Origin: Desulfosporosinus hippei DSM 8344
GTDB taxonomy: Bacteria > Bacillota > Desulfitobacteriia > Desulfitobacteriales > Desulfitobacteriaceae
Assembly: GCF_900100785.1 (NCBI RefSeq)
Contig: NZ_FNCP01000012.1
Location: 1 to 64,000 of the forward strand
DNA length: 64,000 bases
Direction of reading: 5' to 3'
Shown here: positions 43,789-52,585 of the stretch, in pieces
Position numbering within the stretch: position 1 is the first letter of the stretch
How the letters are laid out: every line of letters starts with the position of its first letter
Translations under genes and position numbers: made by a program
Notes under the pieces: model-generated
What the model was told of the DNA's origin: nothing
Databases searched by the model: none
Seen by the model: the letters and a program-made list of their open reading frames with translations, nothing else

Positions 43789-44259
43789 TTATTTAATATC
43801 CAATATTTGATAGCGTATGACACCTACAGGAACATTTACCTCCACAACAGACCCTTTAGTTTGACCCAAGACTGCTTTCCCCACCGGAGATTCGTTGGAT
43901 ATTTTATTCGTGCCGGGATCAGCCTCTGCTGAGCCGACAATAAAATACTCTTCCTCATCTCCAAATTCCAAGTCTTTCAGACGCACTTTTGCCCCAACGG
44001 CCACAGTGTCAGTTCCTTCTAGTTCATCAATAATCCGCGCATTCCTAAGCATTTTCTCAAGAGTAATAATCCGCCCTTCAATAAAGGCTTGGTCATTTTT
44101 CGCATCATCGTACTCGGAGTTCTCACTAATATCCCCAAAGTCTATAGCCTGCTTAATGCGCGAGGCAACTTCCCGCCTCTTGACAGTTTTAGTTAGCTCT
44201 AACTCTTCCTCTAACTTCTTGAGGCCTTCTAATGTTAAAATAACTTCTTTTTCAGCCAT
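43789..44259 (-). CDS. greA: transcription elongation factor GreA
   Basis: 156 residues, usual length. The N-terminal coiled coil ([20 protein letters not shown], then [20 protein letters not shown] and [17 protein letters not shown]) carries the acidic tip that reactivates backtracked RNA polymerase. The C-terminal FKBP-like domain ends with [20 protein letters not shown]. Monocistronic, with its own terminator. Confidence 0.96.
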   Translation of the reverse strand: MAEKEVILTLEGLKKLEEELELTKTVKRREVASRIKQAIDFGDISENSEYDDAKNDQAFIEGRIITLEKMLRNARIIDELEGTDTVAVGAKVRLKDLEFGDEEEYFIVGSAEADPGTNKISNESPVGKAVLGQTKGSVVEVNVPVGVIRYQILDIK

Positions 44260-44632
44260 AGTATCTCGCTCCCTTTTCTCGCCCTACTCATTGTGCATCT
44301 TTTTATCGCACCGCACACTATTAAACCCTATTATGCTTAATCATTATTGTCTAGAATCTTATCTTAATAATAATCTTTAATTACATTACTCGTTATTATA
44401 TGAATCTTGCAAAATATTGTCAAGGATTCACTTCTTATCCATTAGGAGTTTTAACAATACCCAATAGCTGTAACTAGGTTATAGGATTAAGACATTATAT
44501 TATGAACAATTTCTAAACCCTTTAGTCAGAGCTGCGCTGCTGTTGTTTAGCCCTAAAAAGAATTATTAAAGGAATAACCATTAAGTTTGCAGAATACAAG
44601 CAGTATGTTGCTTTTAGGAAGGAGTTTTCCGG
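44260..44632. other. divergent intergenic region greA / methyltransferase
   Basis: AT-rich, no ORF. It must hold the promoters of both genes. AAGGAAGGAG at the end is the methyltransferase ribosome binding site. Confidence 0.5.
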
Positions 44633-45775
44633 ATGTATCCCGTTATCTCTTTGTTTAGTGGCGCAATGGGTTTAGATTTAGGTTTAGAGCAAGCGGGATT
44701 GGATATTAAAATAGCCCAAGATATCGACCAATGGTGCGCGCGTACCATGGCCGCAAACAATCGTCAGTTTGTCCATGGCGATATTCGTCAATTGGTAGCC
44801 AATGACCCCAACTGTAGGTTCTTGCTTGATCCATCTAGACTTAAAGCCGGCGAAGCTTTTGCAGTAGTGGGCGGCCCTCCCTGTCAACCATTTAGTACAG
44901 CAGGTAAACGTTTGGGCACAAATGATCCACGTGGTAGTTTATTTATGGAATTCATTCATGTGATAAGTGTTGTGCGACCTCGCTTTTTTGTCATGGAAAA
45001 TGTAAAAGGTTTGTTGTCAGCCGCCATAAATCATCGATCACTTGGTGAGCGTAGAGATAGCCCCTTAGAACCCGATGAAATTGCCGGTTCAGTATTCGAG
45101 GCAATAAAACAAGAGTTTAGCAAGTTAGGCTATAAACTCGTTTACGGTATTCTGGATGCAGCTCACTACGGGGTTCCGCAATTTAGAGAAAGACTTATAA
45201 TCTTAGGTTCCCGTGACAATGAAAACATTTTTTTGCCTCTACCCACCCATTTTCAAACTCATCAAAACTCCACTTATCGCTGGAGAACTCTACGCGATGC
45301 CATTGAAGATTTAGAGGCTGATCCGGGGTTATTTGCGGCATTCTCCCCAGAACGATTGTCTTATTTGAGAAATATCCCCATGGGCGGCAATTGGAGGAAC
45401 TTACCCCCTGAAGTGGTTCGCACTGCAATGGGTGGTGCATTCAATAGCGGAGGTGGAAATGTAGGCTTCTATCGCCGTTTAGATTATGACCAACCCTCAC
45501 CTACTCTGGTGACAAGTCCTGTTCAAAAGGCTACAATGCTTTGCCATCCTACCCAAGACAGAGCACTATCTGTAAAAGAATATGCTCGTATTCAACAGTT
45601 CCCTGACAATTGGAGAATAGAAGGTAGACTTACTGATTGTTACCGACAAATAGGCAACGCGGTTCCTACTGGATTAGGTATAGCAATTGGGCAAATGCTA
45701 ATTGCTGTTGCTAACAATAAGGCAGTAATAAGAACACGGCGAACTCGTGGCACATCTGTCCATGAACAATTATAA
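44633..45775 (+). CDS. orphan DNA (cytosine-5) methyltransferase
   Basis: 380 residues with the ordered C5-methyltransferase motifs: ISLFSGAMGLDLGLEQAG (I), GGPPCQPFSTAGKR (IV, catalytic Cys), FFVMENVKGLL (VI), YGVPQFRERLIILGSR (VIII) and RQIGNAVPTGLG (X). The target-recognition region (about 235-300) is short. No restriction endonuclease, Vsr nick repair or specificity gene is adjacent, so it is a solitary methylase, perhaps regulatory. The target sequence is unknown. Confidence 0.92.
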   Translation: MYPVISLFSGAMGLDLGLEQAGLDIKIAQDIDQWCARTMAANNRQFVHGDIRQLVANDPNCRFLLDPSRLKAGEAFAVVGGPPCQPFSTAGKRLGTNDPRGSLFMEFIHVISVVRPRFFVMENVKGLLSAAINHRSLGERRDSPLEPDEIAGSVFEAIKQEFSKLGYKLVYGILDAAHYGVPQFRERLIILGSRDNENIFLPLPTHFQTHQNSTYRWRTLRDAIEDLEADPGLFAAFSPERLSYLRNIPMGGNWRNLPPEVVRTAMGGAFNSGGGNVGFYRRLDYDQPSPTLVTSPVQKATMLCHPTQDRALSVKEYARIQQFPDNWRIEGRLTDCYRQIGNAVPTGLGIAIGQMLIAVANNKAVIRTRRTRGTSVHEQL

Positions 45776-45788
45776 ATTATAAACATTT

Positions 45789-45811
45789 GGCCTAGGCATT
45801 CAGCCTAGGCC
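45789..45811 (+). terminator. methyltransferase terminator
   Basis: GGCCTAGGC / GCCTAGGCC with a five-base loop, 13 bases after the stop codon. Confidence 0.7.
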
Positions 45812-45835
45812 TTAAATATTCCCGCTTTAAGCGTT

Positions 45836-46597
45836 TTACTTAGCTGTGTTTATCACCCAAACCAATCGGTTATACATGTAGTTTGACATTAGCTTATACC
45901 CCTTGTCGTTGGGATGCAGTCCATCTGACAACAATTCATCTAAATCCTCTTGATCTGTAGGAAATGTACTCCAAACGTCTAATAAATGTACTCCAGCCTT
46001 AGCTGATACCTTTTTGATGGCCGCTCTAATACCCAAAAACAAAGATTCGTCATCAGAAACCATGGGAGGCTCTACAATGCAAAAAATATCCGCTTTGGGG
46101 GCTTTACGTTTAATCACCCGAAGTAACAGTTCATACTTTTTACTAAACTGATAAGGCGTGTATTCATTCCTATCGTTTCTTCCCACACAAATAAAGACAA
46201 CATCTGTATCACTTTCTATCTCAGTTGCTCTTGTTAAACAATAGTCTACAAGAGTCCCTGAGGAAGCTTTGTTGTCCCAGGATATTCTATGGGAATACTT
46301 CTCGGCTAAAGCTCTTTTAAGCTCTCTAGTCCACCCGGTTCTTAAGGGATTTGTGGCCCCCTGACTAACGGCAATTGAGTCTCCTAAAATCACAGCATTA
46401 ACTGTACCTGTTTCTATCTTTTGAATACCTGTCAAGGTATCAACCTTAGCAACTGTCGTAGTCAACCTTCTCTCTGCCGCCTGTACTGTTACCGGATCAC
46501 CAAAATTCAGCAAAGAGAGCAGCATGGTTCCCGATATTAAATAGATAGTTAACTTTCTCATGACCCTTACTCTCTTTCTTGTGCCTGAATACACCAT
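45836..46597 (-). CDS. secreted SGNH-type hydrolase
   Basis: 253 residues. A basic N-terminus and signal peptide (MRKLTIYLISGTMLLSLLNF, ending near VQA) precede an SGNH/GDSL domain. Visible are VILGDSIAVSQG (block I Ser), ICVGRNDRNEYT (block III Asn) and LSDGLHPNDKGYKLM (block V Asp-His). It is probably an exported esterase acting on cell-wall or lipid acyl groups. The start could be the ATG at 46597 or, less likely, 46561, where only a weak AAGGG is close. Monocistronic. Confidence 0.85.
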   Translation of the reverse strand: MVYSGTRKRVRVMRKLTIYLISGTMLLSLLNFGDPVTVQAAERRLTTTVAKVDTLTGIQKIETGTVNAVILGDSIAVSQGATNPLRTGWTRELKRALAEKYSHRISWDNKASSGTLVDYCLTRATEIESDTDVVFICVGRNDRNEYTPYQFSKKYELLLRVIKRKAPKADIFCIVEPPMVSDDESLFLGIRAAIKKVSAKAGVHLLDVWSTFPTDQEDLDELLSDGLHPNDKGYKLMSNYMYNRLVWVINTAK

Positions 46598-46688
46598 CTT
46601 CTATCTTTTCCGTTCAGTTTTTCTGTCAGGCACAATCATCTCATAACTTTATTGCGAAGTAAGGGGAAATTTGTCTAAACTCAACTAA

Positions 46689-46716
46689 AAAGCTCCCATC
46701 CTTAGATGAGAGCTTT
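46689..46716 (-). terminator. sstT terminator
   Basis: AAAGCTCCCATC / GATGAGAGCTTT (one mismatch), with a T-rich tail on the minus strand. Confidence 0.75.
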
Positions 46717-46724
46717 AGGAGTCA

Positions 46725-47954
46725 TTACTTAATAATAATTTCTTTTCCTTCTTTACGCATTTTGGCAAATTCTGATGTTGCTGTGAAGATCACGTCTGAA
46801 GACGAATTAAGTGCCGTTTCAAAAGAGTCCTGTAAAACACCTACTATAAAACCTACTCCCACAATCTGCATTGCAATCTCATTTGAGATTCCGAATAAAC
46901 TGGCGGCCAGAGGAATCAGCAAAAGAGAACCACCGGCGACTCCGGAAGCACCACAAGCGCAAATAGTTGCTAATACACTGAGGATTAATGCCGTAGCCAT
47001 ATCAACTTGGATGTTCAGGGTGTTGACGGCTGCAAGGGTCATAACAGTAATGGTTATCGCTGCACCTGCCATATTAATAGTGGCACCCAAGGGAATCGAA
47101 ACTGAATAGGTATCTCTGTCTAAACCTAGATTTTCGCACAAGCTCATATTTACCGGAATATTTGCTGCTGAGCTGCGTGTAAAGAATGCTGTAATACCAC
47201 TTTCCTTTAAACACTTTAGCACTAAGGGATATGGGTTTTGGCGGATATTTAGATAAACAATAATTGGATTAACGACCAGAGCGATAATCACCATGCAGCC
47301 CAGCAGCAGGGCCAATAATTGTGCATAGCTGAGTAAGACCTTTAGACCACTGGTGGCAATGGAATCAAATACAAGACCCATGATACCTAAGGGGGCGAAT
47401 TTAATGACCCATCTTACCATTTGAGTTAAGGCATCGGAAAAATTGGCCATCATTGTTTTGGTGGAATCCGAGGCTTTTTTTAAGGCATAACCAAGAACTA
47501 AAGCCCAAGCTAAAATCCCGATATAATTAGCATTGTACAGTGCTTTGATAGGGTTATCGACAACATTTAGCAGTAATGATTTAAGAACCTCCACGACCCC
47601 TCCGGGGGGTTTGATATCTTGAGCCCCGGTTGTAAGAGTTAAGGTTACTGGGAACATAAAGCTCAGAAAAACCGCAACAAACGCAGCAATGAAGGTCCCT
47701 AGAAGATATAGGATGATAATTGATTTCATATTAGTTTTATGTCCAGTCTTATGTTGAGAGATGGCTGACATGACTAGGAAGAAAACCAATATCGGTGCTA
47801 TTCCTTTTAACGCTCCAACAAATAATGTGCCGAAAATTGTGATTGGTTTTGCCAGTTCTGGAATTGTTGTCGCTAAGATTATGCCGATGATCAGACCAAT
47901 GATTATTTGTTTTACCAGACTCAATTGATTCCATTTGTTGATTAAATTTTTCAT
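46725..47954 (-). CDS. sstT: serine/threonine:sodium symporter SstT
   Basis: 409 residues of the dicarboxylate/amino acid:cation symporter family, with about eight membrane helices and two hairpins. Family signatures include [20 protein letters not shown] at the start, [20 protein letters not shown] and [20 protein letters not shown] with [19 protein letters not shown]. Length and the RSSAANIP motif fit SstT better than glutamate transporters. GGGGGA before the ATG at 47954 decides the start. Monocistronic. Confidence 0.88.
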   Translation of the reverse strand: MKNLINKWNQLSLVKQIIIGLIIGIILATTIPELAKPITIFGTLFVGALKGIAPILVFFLVMSAISQHKTGHKTNMKSIIILYLLGTFIAAFVAVFLSFMFPVTLTLTTGAQDIKPPGGVVEVLKSLLLNVVDNPIKALYNANYIGILAWALVLGYALKKASDSTKTMMANFSDALTQMVRWVIKFAPLGIMGLVFDSIATSGLKVLLSYAQLLALLLGCMVIIALVVNPIIVYLNIRQNPYPLVLKCLKESGITAFFTRSSAANIPVNMSLCENLGLDRDTYSVSIPLGATINMAGAAITITVMTLAAVNTLNIQVDMATALILSVLATICACGASGVAGGSLLLIPLAASLFGISNEIAMQIVGVGFIVGVLQDSFETALNSSSDVIFTATSEFAKMRKEGKEIIIK

Positions 47955-48135
47955 GCACTTTCCCCCTGAATTTAAGATAAGCTGCTCCAAAAATTATATT
48001 ATACTTGCTTTGAGGCTTTGAACTCAACTTTTTTTAAGATCTTTATTTATTCTCCCTTCTTACAGACCAGACAATACCTTATTTCTGCATTTTTTCCAGG
48101 TTGATGAACATCCCTCAAAACAACAATAATTCCAA

Positions 48136-48161
48136 GAACATCCAATAGACATGTTGAATAG
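48136..48161 (+). promoter_or_regulatory. microprotein upstream motif, copy 3
   Basis: GAACATC and GACATGTTGAATAG start 12 bases apart, and the motif ends 54 bases before the ATG at 48216. This matches the geometry at copies 1 and 2 although the rest of the region differs. Confidence 0.6.
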
Positions 48162-48215
48162 AATGGACTAAGATCCTCACAATCTTTGACAATCTAATAA
48201 TAGGGAGTGAAGCAT

Positions 48216-48341
48216 ATGATTCTTACTGCATTAATAATCATCATAATCTTATTGTTGGTAATCATTTGGGAGCTATTGCTACTACTTCGCAGACCACCTC
48301 ACCCACCGGTTCCGCCCAAGCCTCCCCACCCCTGCCACTAA
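48216..48341 (+). CDS. 41-residue membrane microprotein, family member 3
   Basis: 41 residues: MILTALIIIIILLLVIIWEL, then LLLLRRPPHP and a proline-rich end PVPPKPPHPCH. It keeps the helix, the LL-L-R-P turn and the Pro-rich tail with a near-terminal Cys of copies 1 and 2, though codons have diverged. AGGGAG precedes the ATG. It ends at a strong terminator (48359). This is the most diverged, apparently stably kept member, so it is the best evidence that the family is real. Confidence 0.7.
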   Translation: MILTALIIIIILLLVIIWELLLLLRRPPHPPVPPKPPHPCH

Positions 48342-48358
48342 AAGCAGTTCTCAAAGTT

Positions 48359-48390
48359 ATGGCCTAGGTATAGTTTACCTAGGCCATTTT
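48359..48390 (+). terminator. terminator of microprotein 3
   Basis: ATGGCCTAGGTA / TACCTAGGCCAT with a five-base loop, followed by TTT. Confidence 0.85.
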
Positions 48391-48498
48391 ACTGCTCCCA
48401 AGGATCCTTATAAAGGATAATCTCCCAACAACCTTACATTATTTATTGCGAATTGTTTTTCTGTTGATTGTTGAATACCCCCAATTTTTTAGGGAATG

Positions 48499-48651
48499 AT
48501 GAAAATAAATATCCTTGAAGTCTATGAAACGGAGCCTGGAAAACTTAACTTCGTAATGTATCCCGATGATCCAAAGGATGAAACTATTCTTGAGGTCAAT
48601 ACTGATACTATAGAATTCTCTCAACTGCTTAAAAAACTACTTGATGCTTAA
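48499..48651 (+). CDS. 50-residue acidic protein, unknown
   Basis: The frame encodes MKINILEVYETEPGKLNFVM, YPDDPKDETILEVNTDTIEF and SQLLKKLLDA. It looks like a small alpha/beta soluble domain. AGGGA lies close to two adjacent ATG codons, so the binding site is weak. The frame has a plausible composition, unlike the opposite-strand frame in the same place. Function unknown. Confidence 0.45.
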   Translation: MKINILEVYETEPGKLNFVMYPDDPKDETILEVNTDTIEFSQLLKKLLDA

Positions 48652-48787
48652 GCTTAGGAAAATATCTGCCGCCTCATAACCCAACCTAGCATCCTATAAT
48701 TTACAAATATAATTTGGTATCTTAATGCTTAAAAAAAGAAAAGCTAAAAAAGCTAAAAAAGCTTAAATGTAAAAGGAGGTTTTTCTT

Positions 48788-48904
48788 ATGCTGGGAATGA
48801 AACGAAGAAGTAGTTTATTTAGTACTCGCTCGCTGATCATCCATGCAGTCGGCATCGGCGCTGCAGTCTGGTTAGGTAAACTCTGGGGCGATAACGATTA
48901 TTAA
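48788..48904 (+). CDS. 38-residue membrane-associated protein
   Basis: The frame encodes MLGMKRRSSLFSTRSLIIHA, VGIGAAVWLGKLWGDNDY. A basic N-terminus precedes a Gly/Ala-rich amphipathic helix. AAAAGGAGG lies upstream of the ATG, and a terminator (48910) follows six bases after the stop. The gene is compact and self-contained. Function unknown. Confidence 0.6.
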   Translation: MLGMKRRSSLFSTRSLIIHAVGIGAAVWLGKLWGDNDY

Positions 48905-48909
48905 GGTAA

Positions 48910-48934
48910 AAAAGCCGTCCGAAAGGACGGTTTT
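48910..48934 (+). terminator. terminator
   Basis: AAGCCGTCC-GAAA-GGACGG followed by TTTTATC. Confidence 0.85.
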
Positions 48935-49093
48935 ATCATTAGGGCAGGAGTACATCTTTGGATTCATTTATATACAAAACCTCCCAGTGTAAAGACCTCT
49001 TACTTGGAGATAATATGTTTACAATGAATTGTTCTTCTTAAAGGAATAAAGCCAACAACTTGCGAGAAGAACCATTCATTTTAGTATAAAACG

Positions 49094-49116
49094 GGAGAGC
49101 TGAATATCAGCTCTCC
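49094..49116 (-). terminator. terminator of the cytochrome operon
   Basis: GGAGAGCTGA / TCAGCTCTCC with a three-base loop, followed on the minus strand by CGTTTTAT. Confidence 0.8.
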
Positions 49117-49158
49117 TCATTAATATTTATAAACTAATTTGTTTGAGTTGAGTTATTT

Positions 49159-49269
49159 CTAAATATAATTGAAACCCCAGATAAGAATATACACTAGTAT
49201 GATTACATAAAGTATCATCTGGAATATGGTCAGGGGGAGACTTTTCCTGTATTTATAGTACTGTGACAT
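49159..49269 (-). CDS. 36-residue membrane protein at the end of the cytochrome operon
   Basis: The frame encodes MSQYYKYRKSLPLTIFQMIL, YVIILVYILIWGFNYI. A basic N-terminus precedes one membrane helix. GGAAAGGAAG lies upstream. It starts 32 bases after the cytochrome b stop and before the operon terminator, so it is probably a small accessory subunit of that complex (inference). The family is not recognised. Confidence 0.6.
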   Translation of the reverse strand: MSQYYKYRKSLPLTIFQMILYVIILVYILIWGFNYI

Positions 49270-49301
49270 GTTTTATCTTCCTTTCCCCTTTGTGTCTTCG
49301 G

Positions 49302-49982
49302 TTACTTCCCTGATTCAAGTCTTTCTAATTCCAACGGGTGGTCTTCTTCCATTTCTTCTCGAGACATTGTACCTTTATACCAAACATGGTTCATCGGAAA
49401 GAACCTGGGGCTAAAGTGAGAGTTGAAAAAGTGCCATATAAATATAGCGCTGATGGCCAGAATTGCTTCGTCTGTATGAGCATACCTGGCTGAATCTATT
49501 ACCCACCTTGGCATGTACTGGGTAAATATTTCCGGAAACCACATCATTAGTCCTGATCCGCCCATAATCGCCATACCCCAGAAGACAGCCCAATAGTCAA
49601 ATTTTTCTTTATACGTGTAGCGATCAAATTTGGGCGGATCTTTTCTCAGACCTATTAAATACAGGACATCTTGAACCACGTCAACGAAATCTTTACCCTT
49701 CGGCAATATTGCCCAGGATGTCTTTTTAGTCAGCAAGGGATATAGGCCTAAGTAGAATAAATGATATACAAAAGCTAACAGCATAACTGCTCCACCTACA
49801 AGATGTACGGTAAAGAGATTATCGAAGCCGCCAAACAACGCTACAATCCAAACAGAGACACTATTTTGCTCAAACTTAATGGGTAATCCGGTAATTGTCA
49901 ACACAAAAAAACTACTAAACATTCCGATATGCTGAATACGTTGGTGAAGATCAAAACGTTGAAACACATCCTTATTGTCCAC
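49302..49982 (-). CDS. membrane cytochrome b (formate dehydrogenase gamma / thiosulfate reductase-like)
   Basis: 226 residues with four to five membrane helices. Conserved histidines in FDLHQRIQHIGMF, FTVHLVGGAVMLLAFVYHLF and AISAIFIWHFFNSHF are placed to bind two b hemes. It probably takes or gives electrons to menaquinone. Its gene overlaps the pentaheme cytochrome gene by 11 bases, so the two form a quinone-to-cytochrome c module. No catalytic subunit is adjacent. Confidence 0.83.
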   Translation of the reverse strand: MDNKDVFQRFDLHQRIQHIGMFSSFFVLTITGLPIKFEQNSVSVWIVALFGGFDNLFTVHLVGGAVMLLAFVYHLFYLGLYPLLTKKTSWAILPKGKDFVDVVQDVLYLIGLRKDPPKFDRYTYKEKFDYWAVFWGMAIMGGSGLMMWFPEIFTQYMPRWVIDSARYAHTDEAILAISAIFIWHFFNSHFSPRFFPMNHVWYKGTMSREEMEEDHPLELERLESGK

Positions 49983-50625
49983 GGTTCGTCACCTCTTTCC
50001 GTTCCCGAAGAATTGTACGCAGGTTATGAAATAGCTGAAGTTCAATATGGATAACTAAGGCTGTAATAATGATAAGGGTAAGCCAGATAAAAAACTTACC
50101 TGTATAGTACATTGGAGCCCCTGATCCGCCAGGCTTAAGCTCGTAGTGATCCTCTCCTTCTGCAAATCCAGGTGATGCCTTCCCGTGACAACTGGCACAA
50201 GTTTCTGGAATGTTTTGTTTAGCTACTTTAGAGCCTGAACTATTTGGACCGAGAATATCGTGGAAGCCATGGCAATCGGCACAACTGGCAGACTTTTCAC
50301 TTCCCAGATGAACAGCTTTACCATGAAAACTTCTGGCATAACTATCCGTTACCTGACCTTTATGACAGCTCGTGCAGGTTGCTACACTTTCTTTTTTATT
50401 CAATGCTGCTCCTGGAGGATGGGGATACCCTGTAATTCCTGTGTGACAGCTGGTACAACTTAAAAAGCTGTGTTCCGATCTTTCAATCTTAGTTTGTTGA
50501 TCCCCATGGCATTGAAGACAATTCTCTTGAGCTTGAACCGGAGTTGCCGGGAGAGCCACAGCTAGGAATATTAGCATTAGGAAGCCCAACACTTGCCATA
50601 ACCGTCCCTTGATTAATTCAGACAT
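49972..50625 (-). CDS. exported pentaheme cytochrome c with C-terminal anchor
   Basis: 217 residues. The signal peptide (VLGFLMLIFLAVALPATPVQ) is followed by five CXXCH motifs: CLQCH, CTSCH, CTSCH, CADCH and CASCH. Extra histidines may be distal ligands (HSFLSC, YARSFHGKAVH). A C-terminal membrane helix (FFIWLTLIIITALVIHIELQ) anchors it. The ATG at 50625 with AGAGGTG is preferred. It is in an operon with the cytochrome b and a 36-residue membrane protein. It probably shuttles electrons between the quinone pool and an external acceptor. Confidence 0.9.
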   Translation of the reverse strand: MSELIKGRLWQVLGFLMLIFLAVALPATPVQAQENCLQCHGDQQTKIERSEHSFLSCTSCHTGITGYPHPPGAALNKKESVATCTSCHKGQVTDSYARSFHGKAVHLGSEKSASCADCHGFHDILGPNSSGSKVAKQNIPETCASCHGKASPGFAEGEDHYELKPGGSGAPMYYTGKFFIWLTLIIITALVIHIELQLFHNLRTILRERKEVTNRGQ

Positions 50626-50687
50626 AAGATGCACCTCTTTTAATTTAGATTTTATATCTATCCTCAGTGCCGAAGTTATTATAACGC

Positions 50688-50718
50688 AAATAAGCGTGCA
50701 GTATACGCACGCTTATTT
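50688..50718. terminator. hairpin upstream of the cytochrome operon
   Basis: AAATAAGCGTGC / GCACGCTTATTT, 12-bp perfect stem. It could be a terminator for an upstream transcript or a leader structure. Confidence 0.55.
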
Positions 50719-50918
50719 GAATGATCACTGACTTGCTACCCCCAGGGAACAGTGCAACATTATTCTAATTCCAGAGAAAAAGGTCTTAATGAAAAAAACT
50801 CAGTAATTCCGATGATTAACGCGTCGCAATAAGACGAACGCAATTTAAAATATGGAAGGTTTTTACAGCATCCTTCTTGAATTGTATACCTAAATTTCTG
50901 AATATGGAGGTTTCCTTT

Positions 50919-51428
50919 ATGAAGAATTGCACTTTGATTGCCAGCCCACTTAATGAAGAAGGACTATGGATAGCAGAAATACTTGAAGTAAAAGGGTGCA
51001 TAACCCAAGGCAATGATCTTTTTGAGGTAATACAAAGAGCCAAAGAACTGAGAGAGGCCATTGAGACAATTAACGGACTTCAATTCAACGAAGAGGAGTC
51101 CACAGAAAATAAGGTGGAGCCAGAAAAGACCGATGAGGATGTTATCGGATATTTTGTATCTCATAAAAACAAAGCTAACGGCTCAATTTGTTCAGATATC
51201 TGTGAAGTGTTAGGAATTATTCAGGAGTTTGATTCAGTTGACGATAGAGGCACCAAGGCCTTTAGAAGACATCTAGGAATTATGCTAACTCATTTATCCC
51301 TCCAAACCCCAACCCTTAGCATTGGGCCCTGGACTATACAATGCAAATCCATGAAAAAGCAGCTGGCCAATGCCCCCAAGTGGGACGGTTGGAAAGATAA
51401 GTGGAATGGAGGCGAGGAATCCGCCTAA
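50919..51428 (+). CDS. protein with HicB-like N-terminal domain
   Basis: 169 residues. The first 50 (MKNCTLIASPLNEEGLWIAE, ILEVKGCITQGNDLFEVIQR) fit the HicB-type ferredoxin-like fold that ends with a helix. A charged linker and a separate C-terminal domain (DRGTKAFRRHLGIMLTHLSL, then WTIQCKSMKKQLANAPKWDG and a basic/acidic end) follow. No HicA toxin lies next to it. The ATG with GGAGG at 50906 decides the start. Perhaps a regulator; function unknown. Confidence 0.65.
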   Translation: MKNCTLIASPLNEEGLWIAEILEVKGCITQGNDLFEVIQRAKELREAIETINGLQFNEEESTENKVEPEKTDEDVIGYFVSHKNKANGSICSDICEVLGIIQEFDSVDDRGTKAFRRHLGIMLTHLSLQTPTLSIGPWTIQCKSMKKQLANAPKWDGWKDKWNGGEESA

Positions 51429-51431
51429 AAT

Positions 51432-51468
51432 AAGAAAGGAATCCCTGTTTGTTAGGGATTCCTTTCTT
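51432..51468 (+). terminator. terminator
   Basis: AAGAAAGGAATCCCT / AGGGATTCCTTTCTT, 15-bp perfect stem. Confidence 0.9.
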
Positions 51469-51551
51469 GAATAATCTCCACCGCTATGTTCAAGAAGACT
51501 CTATTTTTACCGCTTACACGGGAAATGATTCATTATCAGTCTCTGACTAAA

Positions 51552-51635
51552 TTACTCAGAGTATTCATTAGTCGGCAACATTCTTAGCAACGTGGGGATC
51601 ATACCAATTAACAGTAAAGTAAGAATCAACTTCAT
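51552..51635 (-). CDS. 27-residue hydrophobic peptide
   Basis: The frame encodes MKLILTLLLIGMIPTLLRML and PTNEYSE. AAAGGAG lies about ten bases upstream of the ATG. An overlapping 25-codon frame (MAKHEVDSYFTVNWYD) starts inside the ribosome binding site, so one of the two may be spurious. A small membrane peptide is the better reading. Confidence 0.4.
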   Translation of the reverse strand: MKLILTLLLIGMIPTLLRMLPTNEYSE

Positions 51636-51833
51636 GCTTAGCCATCTCCTTTCAAATGTCGTTGAGGATCTTCATTAAATATAATCAATAGATGTTGCTT
51701 TTTCGTGACCTAAATGTGTAGAATCTGTGATCAATTCTTTTAGGAATGCCGCTATGCAGCACTATCTGGGGATGAGAATAGGGTCGCTTGGGTCAGGGCG
51801 GCTTCGCCCACATCCGTGCAAGACCAGCTAATT

Positions 51834-51855
51834 CGTGCGAAGACAGTGTCTTCGT
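51834..51855. repeat. 22-bp inverted repeat, left copy
   Basis: Exact reverse complement of 52564-52585, and itself nearly palindromic (CGAAGACAGTGTCTTCG core). A shorter third copy is at 52607-52625. Confidence 0.85.
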
Positions 51856-52563
51856 GTACCCAGCACTCCAAGGCTCGCCCACGCGCAGACCTGGGAGCGA
51901 TCTTCAGCGGATAAGTATTCTTTGGAGATAGCCGCTTCAGCGAAAATGTATCCTACGCCGTTAGGGATTCCTTAAGGGATCACGGCTTCGGCGATACTCT
52001 CCGCTGGAGACTATCGTACCGGACACTTTCGTGCCAAACCGACCGGGAATACCTGAGGTGAACCCGTGGCTCCGCTTCCCCAAGTCAGCTTGTGGGCTTT
52101 ACCGCCTATCCATGCAATGGGTTCACTCCTGTGGATCGAAGCCGCCCTGTCTTTCGGGTCTATTATTCGTAAGCGTGTTTTAAGGGCTTTTTTCAGTGTA
52201 GCCTTCCCTGCCGCAGTACGGCACCAGCAGATGATGAAAAACTAAAGGACTATCTTCCTAGCACGCTAAATATTCCACGAAGCCTTACTAGAGTCCTCCT
52301 AAGTACTGCTTATATTCCCTGCAAACTGCTTGAAGGAGCGCTTTTCTGCTAAGCGGATGCGTCAGTGGAGCCGCGCTAAGGCAAGGGCCGACGGTTCGCG
52401 TCCCCGTAGCGCGCCGCAGGTTCACATGCGACGGAACACGATGTTCCTAGTGCCGCATGCGCCACGGACGGCATAGCATGCGGCCAGAAATGCCCGGAGG
52501 TTCGGACGCGCTCGCGAACCGTCCAGCGAGCCAGCGGCGGAACTCGCAGACGCGTGCAGATCG

Positions 52564-52585
52564 ACGAAGACACTGTCTTCGCACG
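52564..52585. repeat. 22-bp inverted repeat, right copy
   Basis: Pairs with 51834-51855. Together the two flank most of the GC-rich block. Confidence 0.85.

Noticed and set aside
48439-48624. 61-codon minus-strand frame
   Set aside because: The opposite-strand 50-codon frame has more protein-like composition; the minus frame has no binding site.
50919-51428. HicAB toxin-antitoxin system
   Set aside because: Only a HicB-like N-terminal part is present; no HicA gene precedes or follows it.
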